DNA of 26,068 nt from CADEEN01 sp035716845. Its GTDB lineage: Bacteria > Pseudomonadota > Gammaproteobacteria > Burkholderiales > Burkholderiaceae_C. Shown here piece after piece: positions 16,357 to 22,742 of the stretch. The notes under the pieces are model-generated. The model saw only the letters and a list, made by a program, of their open reading frames with translations, was not told where the DNA came from and did no database searches. Both the position numbers and the translations under genes were made by a program. The DNA is taken from the NCBI GenBank assembly GCA_035716845.1, contig DASTJE010000208.1:1-26068 (forward strand). The letters run 5' to 3'. Numbering within the stretch: position 1 is the first letter of the stretch; each line of letters starts with the position of its first letter.

Positions 16357-17469
16357 TCAGGCGCTTCCCAGGCCCTTGACGAAGCCTTGCTGGGGCTGCC
16401 GCACGGCGCCCGGGTGGGCGGCGACGAAGTCGAGCATGCGGTCGATGCAACCCAGCGCCTGGCCGCGCACGGGCTCGGGCACGAGGATCTCGCCGCGACC
16501 GCCCTCCAGGCAGTCGATCACGCCCTGGACCGCGTTCATCGCCATCCACGGGCAGTGCGCGCAGCTCTTGCACGTGGCGCTCCTGCCGGCGGTCGGGGCT
16601 TCGAGCAGCGTCTTGCCGGGGGCGAGCTGGCGCATGCGGTGGAACAGCCCGCTGTCGGTGGCGACGATGTACTCCTTGGCCGTGCCGTCGACCACGGCCT
16701 TGAGCAACTGCGAGGTGGAGCCGACCACGTCGGCCTGCGCCACCACGCTGGCAGGAGACTCCGGATGCACCAGCACGACCGCCTCCGGGTGCTCGCGCCG
16801 AAGCAGTTCGAGCTCCAGGCCCTTGAACTCGTCGTGCACGATGCACGCGCCGTTCCACAGCAGCATGTCCGCCCCGGTCTGCTCCTGGATGTAGCGCCCG
16901 AGGTGGCGATCGGGCGCCCAGAGGACCTTCTGCCCCTGCTCGTGCAGGTGGCGCACGATGGCCAGTGCACACGAGCTCGTCACCATCCAGTCGGCTCGCG
17001 CCTTGACCGCGGCGCTCGTGTTCGCATAGACGACCACCTGCCGGTCGGGGTGCGCATCGCAGAAGGCGGCGAATTCGTCGGCCGGGCAGCCGAGGTCGAG
17101 CGAGCAGGTCGCCTCCAGGTCCGGCATCAGGACGCGCTTGTCGGGCGACAGGATCTTGGCGGTCTCGCCCATGAACCGCACGCCCGCCACCACCAACGTG
17201 CGCGCGGCATGGTCGCGGCCGAAGCGCGCCATCTCCAGCGAATCGGCGACGCAACCCCCGGTGGCCAGCGCCAGGTCCTGCAGCTCGCCGTCGACGTAGT
17301 AATGCGCCACCAGCACGGCGCCGTTGCGGGCCAGCAGTTCCCTGGCGCGCTCGCGCTGGCGCGCCCGTTCGGCGGGTGGCGCCGGCTCGGGAACGCGGGC
17401 CCAGGCATGCTCGACGCGGCTTGCGCCGCGTGCATCCTGGCGTGTGTAGTCGAAGAGAACCTGGGTCAT
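16357..17469 (-). CDS. nadA: Quinolinate synthase NadA
   Basis: This [4Fe-4S] enzyme condenses iminoaspartate with dihydroxyacetone phosphate to quinolinate. The 370 residues include the substrate-binding VLVAHYYVDGELQDLA (52-67), VRFMGETAKIL and WNGAC. The cluster cysteines C122, C209 and C306 have exactly the spacing (87 and 97 residues) of C113, C200 and C297 in E. coli NadA. The third lies in CKSCAHCPWMAMN (300-312), a CxxCxxC-like stretch. The frame stays open upstream through the next gene, but family homology starts near MTQVLFDYTR, so ATG 17469 is used. nadA points toward nadB, so the two partner enzymes are not co-transcribed; nadC is not in the window. Confidence 0.96.
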   Translation of the reverse strand: MTQVLFDYTRQDARGASRVEHAWARVPEPAPPAERARQRERARELLARNGAVLVAHYYVDGELQDLALATGGCVADSLEMARFGRDHAARTLVVAGVRFMGETAKILSPDKRVLMPDLEATCSLDLGCPADEFAAFCDAHPDRQVVVYANTSAAVKARADWMVTSSCALAIVRHLHEQGQKVLWAPDRHLGRYIQEQTGADMLLWNGACIVHDEFKGLELELLRREHPEAVVLVHPESPASVVAQADVVGSTSQLLKAVVDGTAKEYIVATDSGLFHRMRQLAPGKTLLEAPTAGRSATCKSCAHCPWMAMNAVQGVIDCLEGGRGEILVPEPVRGQALGCIDRMLDFVAAHPGAVRQPQQGFVKGLGSA

Positions 17470-17494
17470 GGCGGGTGCGGGGTGCGGTGCGCCA

Positions 17495-17500
17495 ATGGTA
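17495..17500 (-). promoter_or_regulatory. Possible -10 box (TACCAT) of nadA
   Basis: On the minus strand TACCAT lies 25 bases before the nadA ATG, in the 68-base gap after the Roadblock-like gene. This would give a leader of about 18 bases without a clear Shine-Dalgarno sequence. Co-transcription with the upstream gene is also possible. Confidence 0.33.
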
Positions 17501-17537
17501 GACGCGCCGCGGCGGACACGCCGCCGTGCGGGCAGGC

Positions 17538-18674
17538 TCAGCCGAGGTTGCGCTCGGCTTCGGCGAGCTTGAAGCGCAGCAGCGCGAGGTTGGCGTGGGC
17601 GCGCTCGATGCGAGCGAACAGGAAGCGCCCCGGGTGGCGCAGCAGTGGCCGCACGAGGTGGTGCGCGGTCCCGGCGGCCACGCTGACTTCCTCCAGGACA
17701 CCGGGCAGGCCCATCGCCGCGTGGGCCTCGCGGTGGGCCCGCACCACCGGCGCGAGGGCGGCGGCGGCGCGTGGCAGGTCGACGCCGGCATGGCGCGACT
17801 CGCCGGCGATCAGATCGCCGTCGGTGGCGTCGCCCAGGCCGCAACCCAGCACGCCGTCGGTCTGCATGAGCTGGCGCAGCTCGCGTGCGATGCGACGCGC
17901 GTCCTCGATGCCGGGATCGGCACCCGCCGGCAGGACGGGCGCGGCCTGCAGTCGATCCCAGGTCGACAACAGGGCATTCCAGACCGAGGAGGTGCCGGTC
18001 AGCGGCTCGTCGACGACCTCCACCTGCAGCGCCGGCGGCCAGTCGACACTGGCGATGCGCGCGGCGACCCAGACGGCCTGGGGCGGCAACAGGAACAGCA
18101 GGGTGCCGCAGCGCCAGCTCGGCGACCGCGTGGCGTGGCGCAGGGCCAGCAGCATGGCGTCGATTTCCGGCGGTTGCATGACGCCCACGATGACGGCCGC
18201 CATCTGGCTGCTCTCCATCAGGGCAAGCGGGATCTCGAGGCTGTCGCCGTCGTCGACCCTCACATCGGCGTGGTAGATCTTCAGGGTCGGGTCGCCACGG
18301 CGCGGCACGACCGTGCGCTCGAGCGTGGCCAGGATGCGCAGCGTCGCCTGCTGTCGCAGGTGCAGGCGCTCGATCGGCTGCCCGGTGGCGTCCGAAAGGG
18401 CCTTCACGACTCCGGGGGCCCAGAGGCGGCCGGGGTCGAGCAGCGTGATCGTGTGCACGTCCGGCACCTGCCGCGCTGCGGCCAGGTGCTGGCGCATGGC
18501 CTGCGCCGGCGCTCCGGTCACGAACAGGTCCTGCTGGTGACGTTCGACCATGCGCCCGCTCTCGCTCACGTGCGTGTCGGTCGACTCGAGCACCGCCGTG
18601 GCGGCAAACTCCGGCAGCACGCCCTGGCCGGTCAGCGGCGTCGGCGTGAGCTCTCCGAACAGGGACTTCAGCAT
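17538..18674 (-). CDS. Uncharacterised protein with Roadblock/LC7-like C-terminus (paralogue 2)
   Basis: This is a 378-residue soluble protein paralogous to the one at 12999-14318. Matching blocks in order are QDLFVTGAPAQAM (48-60), LHLRQQATL (104-112), LKIYHADVRVDDGDS then MAAVIVGVMQPPEI (158-171), and WNALLSTWDRLQ (232-243). The C-terminal domain (about 260-375) contains GVLGCGLGDATDGDLIAGE and FLFARIERAHANLALLRFKL, with the strand-helix-strand order of Roadblock/LC7 (MglB-like) domains. It lacks the long Pro/Ala linker of paralogue 1. ATG 18674 has a GGAG 9 bases upstream and begins MLKSLFGELTP; a longer reading from 18749 would cross the divergent promoter region. nadA follows in the same direction. 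The Roadblock assignment is by pattern only; function unknown. Confidence 0.78.
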   Translation of the reverse strand: MLKSLFGELTPTPLTGQGVLPEFAATAVLESTDTHVSESGRMVERHQQDLFVTGAPAQAMRQHLAAARQVPDVHTITLLDPGRLWAPGVVKALSDATGQPIERLHLRQQATLRILATLERTVVPRRGDPTLKIYHADVRVDDGDSLEIPLALMESSQMAAVIVGVMQPPEIDAMLLALRHATRSPSWRCGTLLFLLPPQAVWVAARIASVDWPPALQVEVVDEPLTGTSSVWNALLSTWDRLQAAPVLPAGADPGIEDARRIARELRQLMQTDGVLGCGLGDATDGDLIAGESRHAGVDLPRAAAALAPVVRAHREAHAAMGLPGVLEEVSVAAGTAHHLVRPLLRHPGRFLFARIERAHANLALLRFKLAEAERNLG

Positions 18675-18737
18675 GGCGTGCTCCGGCGGCGCGAATCGAG
18701 AACCGCACGCTAGTGCATCGCGGCACGCGCGCGTTGG

Positions 18738-18760
18738 CAGGCGCAACACCCAAGCGCCTG
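18738..18760. promoter_or_regulatory. Inverted repeat (7-base arms) in a divergent intergenic region
   Basis: CAGGCGC, a 9-base spacer and GCGCCTG form a perfect inverted repeat between the divergent starts at 18674 and 18826. It could be a regulator-binding site. Its distance from both starts (64-86 bases) is reasonable for an operator or activator site. Confidence 0.35.
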
Positions 18761-18781
18761 TCGTTGCATCCGGTGTGCCCT

Positions 18782-18796
18782 GTGACCTATGGTCAC
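18782..18796. promoter_or_regulatory. Palindrome GTGACC-TAT-GGTCAC, possible operator
   Basis: GTGACC and GGTCAC are perfect arms around TAT. The right arm occupies the position expected for the -35 hexamer of the TACCAT -10 box at 18814, so a bound protein could repress the leader ORF and ThDP-enzyme transcript. It superficially resembles a CRP site, but the half-site spacing (7 bases instead of 6) does not fit. Confidence 0.4.
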
Positions 18797-18813
18797 GCCT
18801 CGAGGCACCTCGC

Positions 18814-18819
18814 TACCAT
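18814..18819 (+). promoter_or_regulatory. Possible -10 box (TACCAT) 6 bases before the 24-codon leader ORF
   Basis: TACCAT is followed by TGCGCC and the ATG at 18826. The spacing predicts that transcription begins at this ATG, making the short leader ORF leaderless, while the downstream enzyme gene uses a Shine-Dalgarno sequence. Confidence 0.4.
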
Positions 18820-18825
18820 TGCGCC

Positions 18826-18900
18826 ATGAGCCCCGAAACCCCGGCGCAGCGCCGCGCCGCAGGCCTGGCGGCGAATGGAACCGAGGGAGGCCCACGATGA
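18826..18900 (+). CDS. 24-residue upstream ORF (leader peptide candidate)
   Basis: ATG 18826 opens a frame encoding MSPETPAQRRAAGLAANGTE and four more residues, and its TGA overlaps the next gene's ATG as ATGA. A -10-like TACCAT lies 6 bases before it. The peptide has no run of a single amino acid of the ilv-leader type (no Val, Ile or consecutive Leu), so classic attenuation is unlikely. Its probable role, if translated, is coupling: ribosomes finishing it would sit at the strong GGGAGG site. It may simply be the untranslated leader, so confidence is limited. Confidence 0.4.
   Translation: MSPETPAQRRAAGLAANGTEGGPR
18883..18890 (+). promoter_or_regulatory. Strong Shine-Dalgarno deciding the ThDP-enzyme start
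   Basis: GAGGGAGG ends 6 bases before ATG 18897, an optimal spacing. It supports that ATG over the earlier in-frame starts near 18789, which would place the promoter-like and palindromic elements inside the gene. Confidence 0.7.
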
Positions 18901-20618
18901 GTGCACCGCGCCTGGCTGGCCATGTTCTGGTCGAGGCCTTGGTGGCACAAGGCATCGACACCGTCTTCGGCGTGCCGGGGGAAAGCTACCTGGCCGCGCT
19001 CGACGGTTTCCACGAGCACCGCGATCGCATCCGTTTCGTCACCTGCCGGCACGAGGGCGGCGCGGCGTTCATGGCCGAGGCGCAGGGCAAGCTGAGCGGT
19101 TGGCCCGGCGTGTGTTTCGTGACGCGCGGGCCCGGCGCCAGCAATGCGGCGATCGGCGTGCACACGGCGTTCCAGGACTCGACGCCGATGGTCCTGCTGG
19201 TCGGCCAGGTGGCGAGCGATCAGCGCGACCGTGAAGCGTTCCAGGAACTGGACTACCGCCAGGTGTTCGGCCCCGGCACCCTGGGCATGGCCAAGTGGGT
19301 GGGCGAGGTCCAGGACGCGGATCGGCTGCCGGAGTACGTGGCGCGGGCGTTCCACGTCGCGATGCAGGGACGTCCCGGTCCCGTGGTGCTGTCGTTGCCG
19401 GAGGACATGCTCACACGGCCGAGCGCAGCGGCCGTGCTGCCGCGGGTCGTGCCCGCGCAGGCGTGTCCGGACGCCTCGGCATTGCGCGACCTGCAGCGGA
19501 TGCTGCTGGCGTCACGGCGCCCGTTGATGGTGGTCGGCGGGTCGGGTTGGAGCGGCGAGAGCACGCGCGCCTTGCAGCGCTTTGCCGAGGCATGGCAACT
19601 GCCGGTGGCCTGCGCGTTCCGCTTCCAGGACACCTTCGACAACCGGCACGCGCTGTACGTCGGTGACCTCGGCACGGGCGTGAATCCGAAGCTGGCGGCG
19701 CGCGTGCGGGCGGCCGACCTGGTGCTGGCCGTCGGCGCGCGCCTGGGCGAGATGACCACCGGCGGCTATGCCCATCTGCACGCGCCACGTCCTGCGCAGC
19801 GCCTGGTCCACGTCCATCCGGGGGCCGAGGAACTGGGCCGCGTGTATGCGGCCGACCTGTTGCTGCAATGCGCGCTGGCCACGGCGGGCCCCGCGCTCGA
19901 AGGCCTGGGGCGGCCGCCGCAACCGGGCGTGCCGTGGCAGGCGTGGACGGCCGACGCACAGGCCGACTACGCCGCCAACCTGGAGGCGCCCGCCGTCGAG
20001 CCCCTCGACATGGCACAGGTGGTCAAGACCGTCCAGCGCCTGGCTCCCGAGGACACCGTCTTCACCAACGGGGCGGGCAACTTCAGCACCTGGCTGCATC
20101 GCTACCTGCGCTATCCGGGCCTGCAGCACCACGGTCGCACGCAGCTGGCGCCGACCTCCGGCGCGATGGGCTACGGTTTTCCCGCGGCCGTTGCCGCGGC
20201 CGTGCTGCAGCCGGGGCGCACGGTTGTGAATCTGGCCGGCGACGGCGACTTCCTGATGACGGCGCAGGAAATGGCCACGGCGATGGCCCACGGCGCGGGG
20301 CGTGGCCGCGGGCGGCTGGTGTGCATCGTGGTGGACAACGGCAGCTACGGCACGATCCGCATGCACCAGGAACGCGAGTACCCCGCCCGCCTCTCGGGCA
20401 GCGACCTGCACAACCCGGACTTCGCGGCGATGGCGCGGGCGTTCGGCTGGCAGGCGGGCACCGCCGATCGCACCGAGGCCTTCGAGCCGGCGTTCCGTGC
20501 GGCGCTGGCGGCAGATCGGCCGGCCCTGATCCACCTGCGCTTGGACACCGACGTCAGCAATACCCGCATGACCCTGGGCGCCATTCGCGCGCAGGCGTTG
20601 GCGCGCAAGGAGGGCTGA
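18897..20618 (+). CDS. Acetolactate synthase-like thiamine diphosphate enzyme
   Basis: The 573-residue ThDP enzyme has three domains. The Pyr domain carries the catalytic Glu53 in CRHEGGAAFMAEA, with VFGVPGESYLAALDG before it and TRGPGASNA after. The central domain covers about 195-335 (LMVVGGSGW). The PP domain has the Mg-ThDP motif GDGDF (448-452) and DNGSYG, with N481. AFQELDYRQVF resembles the acetolactate synthase AFQEVD stretch. No ilvN regulatory subunit is adjacent, and ilvC is absent, so it is probably not the biosynthetic enzyme. Catabolic acetolactate synthase, glyoxylate carboligase-like, sulfoacetaldehyde or another decarboxylase activity is possible. A hairpin follows the stop. 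The substrate is unassigned. Confidence 0.88.
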   Translation: MSAPRLAGHVLVEALVAQGIDTVFGVPGESYLAALDGFHEHRDRIRFVTCRHEGGAAFMAEAQGKLSGWPGVCFVTRGPGASNAAIGVHTAFQDSTPMVLLVGQVASDQRDREAFQELDYRQVFGPGTLGMAKWVGEVQDADRLPEYVARAFHVAMQGRPGPVVLSLPEDMLTRPSAAAVLPRVVPAQACPDASALRDLQRMLLASRRPLMVVGGSGWSGESTRALQRFAEAWQLPVACAFRFQDTFDNRHALYVGDLGTGVNPKLAARVRAADLVLAVGARLGEMTTGGYAHLHAPRPAQRLVHVHPGAEELGRVYAADLLLQCALATAGPALEGLGRPPQPGVPWQAWTADAQADYAANLEAPAVEPLDMAQVVKTVQRLAPEDTVFTNGAGNFSTWLHRYLRYPGLQHHGRTQLAPTSGAMGYGFPAAVAAAVLQPGRTVVNLAGDGDFLMTAQEMATAMAHGAGRGRGRLVCIVVDNGSYGTIRMHQEREYPARLSGSDLHNPDFAAMARAFGWQAGTADRTEAFEPAFRAALAADRPALIHLRLDTDVSNTRMTLGAIRAQALARKEG

Positions 20619-20643
20619 GGCCGGCGGCCGGCACCCGCCGGCC
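20619..20643. terminator. Hairpin between convergent ThDP-enzyme and DUF4124 genes
   Basis: GGCCGGCGG, a 7-base loop and CCGCCGGCC form a perfect 9-pair stem that begins directly after the TGA at 20618. It sits between convergent genes and can work in both directions. There is no long T-tract. Confidence 0.55.
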
Positions 20644-20653
20644 CGTTCGGCGG

Positions 20654-21139
20654 TCAGCGACAGTCGCTGGCGATGACGGCGCGCGTGCGCTGGATTTCCG
20701 AGGCGCGCTGCTGGTCGTCGAGCACTTCGCGCTCGCCCTGCGCATTGGTGCGCGTCAGTCGGGCCCCGTCCGTGAGCGCCTGAAGGTAGGCTCTTGCGCG
20801 GCTGCAGTTCTCGGCCCGCACGGAGGCGTCCTGCGCCGCCTGCGCGCGCTGCTGCTCGACCTGTTGCTCGGATGCGCGGCGGCGGCGCGCCTCGAGTTCG
20901 GCGTCGACGCCGGAGGCCTTGGCGGCGGGGGCCGAGGCCGCCGCCGGCGCCGGCACGGGCGCGCGGCTGCGCTGCTGCAACGAGGGTCGCTGCAGGATGT
21001 TCTGCTCGGGCACGCCCGCCGGGGGCGGCAGGTCGCTCGCGTGCAGCTGGCCGGAGGCGTCGCGCCACTTCCATTGCGGGCCCTCGGCGGCGAATGCGGC
21101 CGAGCTGAGGATCGCAAGAGCAGCAAGGACGAGGCGCAT
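20654..21139 (-). CDS. DUF4124 domain-containing exported protein
   Basis: The 161-residue precursor has a Sec signal peptide (MRLVLAALAILSSAAFA, cleavage predicted after AFA near residue 17). A short DUF4124 module follows, WKWRDASGQLHASDLPPPAG (23-42), which matches the YKWVDxxGxxHYSDxPP pattern. Next come an Ala/Pro-rich linker, a charged helix (ELEARRRRASEQQVEQQRAQ, likely coiled coil) and a C-terminal part with two cysteines (C112 and C160), which could form a disulfide in the periplasm. Proteins of this architecture are common and uncharacterised in Burkholderiales and related groups. It is divergent from guaB, with 111 bases between starts, and convergent with the ThDP-enzyme gene. Confidence 0.85.
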   Translation of the reverse strand: MRLVLAALAILSSAAFAAEGPQWKWRDASGQLHASDLPPPAGVPEQNILQRPSLQQRSRAPVPAPAAASAPAAKASGVDAELEARRRRASEQQVEQQRAQAAQDASVRAENCSRARAYLQALTDGARLTRTNAQGEREVLDDQQRASEIQRTRAVIASDCR

Positions 21140-21167
21140 GGCTGTGAGTTCCGCGGCGAAGGGCCTC

Positions 21168-21173
21168 AGTGTA
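21168..21173 (-). promoter_or_regulatory. Possible -10 box (TACACT) of the DUF4124 gene
   Basis: On the minus strand TACACT lies 28 bases before the ATG at 21139, giving a leader of about 22 bases. The -35 region is not convincing. Confidence 0.35.
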
Positions 21174-21215
21174 GGCCGAGCGCACGGGCCGTCCGCGGGC
21201 GAATGTCACGCTCCG

Positions 21216-21221
21216 TATAAT
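21216..21221 (+). promoter_or_regulatory. Consensus -10 box (TATAAT) of the guaB operon
   Basis: A perfect TATAAT lies 29 bases before the guaB ATG, in otherwise GC-rich DNA. The leader would be about 23 bases and contains TGGAG as a ribosome-binding site (21235-21239). No good -35 hexamer is seen at 16-18 bases upstream. I see no purine riboswitch in the short leader. Confidence 0.6.
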
Positions 21222-21250
21222 CCACTTTTGCGTCTGGAGCCTTCCACCCC

Positions 21251-22723
21251 ATGCGCCTCCTCGGCAAAGCACTCACGTTCGACGACGTGCTCCTGGTGCC
21301 GGCGTTCTCCCAAGTCCTGCCGCGCGACACCGACCTCTCCACCCGACTTTCGCGACGCATCACGCTGAAGCTGCCGCTCGTGTCGGCGGCAATGGACACC
21401 GTGACCGAGGCGCGCCTGGCGATCGCGATCGCCCAGGAAGGCGGCATCGGCATCATCCACAAGAACCTCACGGCGGCCCAGCAGGCCAGGGAAGTCGCGC
21501 GTGTCAAGCGCTACGAGTCGGGGGTGTTGCGCGACCCGATCACCATCGGTCCCGACATGCCGGTGCGAGACGTGATGGCGCTGGCGGCGCAGCATGGCAT
21601 CTCCGGTTTTCCGGTGCTCGAGGGCAAGACGGTGGTGGGCATCGTCACCAACCGCGACCTGCGCTTCGAGACCCGCATGGACGTGCCGGTGCGCGAGATC
21701 ATGACGCCGCGCGAGCGCCTGGTGACCGTGCGCGAGGGCGCGACGCTCGATGAAGGCAAGGCGCTGATGCACCGGCACAAGCTCGAGCGCGTGCTGGTCG
21801 TCAACGAGGCGTTCGAGCTGCGCGGCCTGATGACCGTCAAGGACATCACCAAGCAGACCAGCTTCCCCAATGCCGCACGCGACCTGCACGGCAAGCTGCG
21901 CGTGGGGGCCGCGGTGGGCGTGGGCGAGGGCACCGAGGAGCGCGTCGAGGCGCTGGCCGCGGCCGGCGTGGACGCGCTCGTCGTCGACACCGCGCACGGG
22001 CACAGTGCCGGCGTGATCGAGCGCGTGCGCTGGGTCAAGAGGCACTACCCCCAGATCGATGTCATCGGCGGCAACATCGCCACCGGTGCGGCGGCATTGG
22101 CGCTGGTCGAGGCGGGCGCGGACGCGGTCAAGGTCGGCATCGGCCCCGGCTCGATCTGCACCACCCGCATCGTCACCGGTGTGGGCGTGCCGCAGATCAT
22201 GGCCATCGACAACGTGGCCAAGGCTCTCAAGGGCAGCGGCGTGCCGCTGATCGCCGACGGCGGCGTGCGCTTCTCCGGCGACATCGCCAAGGCGATCGTC
22301 GCGGGAGCCGACAGCGTGATGATGGGCAGTGCCTTCGCCGGCACCGACGAGGCACCTGGCGAGACCATCCTCTACCAGGGCCGCAGCTACAAGAGCTACC
22401 GCGGCATGGGCTCGCTCGGCGCCATGGCCAAGGGCAGTGCCGACCGCTACTTCCAGGAGGGCGACGGCGGCAACAACCCGAACACCGCCAAGCTGGTGCC
22501 CGAGGGCATCGAGGGCCAGGTGCCCTACAAGGGCTCGGTGGTGGGCATCATCTTCCAGATGGCCGGTGGGCTGCGCGCCTCGATGCACTACTGCGGGTGC
22601 GCCACCATTGCCGAGATGCAGACCCAGGCCGAGTTCGTGGAGATCACGTCGGCCGGGGTGCGCGAGAGCCACGTGCACGACGTGCAGATCACCAAGGAAG
22701 CGCCGAACTACCGCACGGAATGA
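21251..22723 (+). CDS. guaB: IMP dehydrogenase GuaB
   Basis: GuaB oxidises IMP to XMP with NAD+, the rate-limiting step of GMP synthesis. The 490 residues show LTFDDVLLVPAFSQVLP (8-24), the split TIM barrel, and two CBS (Bateman) modules at about 90-205 (VRDVMALAAQHGISGFPVLE, MTPRERLVTVREGATLDE). The catalytic loop GPGSICTTR carries Cys303, equivalent to C305 of E. coli. YRGMGSLGAM and the mobile-flap region follow, and the C-terminal K+ site region is present. Start ATG 21251 matches the family N-terminus MRLLxKALTFDDV. guaA follows after 19 bases, giving a guaBA operon behind a TATAAT promoter. Confidence 0.98.
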   Translation: MRLLGKALTFDDVLLVPAFSQVLPRDTDLSTRLSRRITLKLPLVSAAMDTVTEARLAIAIAQEGGIGIIHKNLTAAQQAREVARVKRYESGVLRDPITIGPDMPVRDVMALAAQHGISGFPVLEGKTVVGIVTNRDLRFETRMDVPVREIMTPRERLVTVREGATLDEGKALMHRHKLERVLVVNEAFELRGLMTVKDITKQTSFPNAARDLHGKLRVGAAVGVGEGTEERVEALAAAGVDALVVDTAHGHSAGVIERVRWVKRHYPQIDVIGGNIATGAAALALVEAGADAVKVGIGPGSICTTRIVTGVGVPQIMAIDNVAKALKGSGVPLIADGGVRFSGDIAKAIVAGADSVMMGSAFAGTDEAPGETILYQGRSYKSYRGMGSLGAMAKGSADRYFQEGDGGNNPNTAKLVPEGIEGQVPYKGSVVGIIFQMAGGLRASMHYCGCATIAEMQTQAEFVEITSAGVRESHVHDVQITKEAPNYRTE

Positions 22724-22742
22724 GCGCGGCAGGCGACGCACC

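Noticed and set aside
17505..17525. Short GC hairpin (CGGCG-N4-CGCCG) after the Roadblock-like gene as a terminator
   Set aside because: Only five pairs and no T-tract; such repeats are frequent by chance at this base composition.
16357..18753. Possible fusion of nadA with about 430 extra N-terminal residues
   Set aside because: The frame is open only because of GC bias. The extra part is a shadow of the Roadblock-like gene in another frame, and NadA homology starts at ATG 17469.
18781..18797. CRP/FNR-type site TGTGA-N7-TCACG
   Set aside because: The half-site spacing is one base too long for CRP, and the FNR core TTGAT is absent. I kept it only as an unassigned palindrome.
18897..20618. 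Biosynthetic acetolactate synthase IlvB
   Set aside because: No ilvN or ilvC neighbours and only partial agreement with the ilvB motifs, so I left the gene symbol blank and the substrate open.
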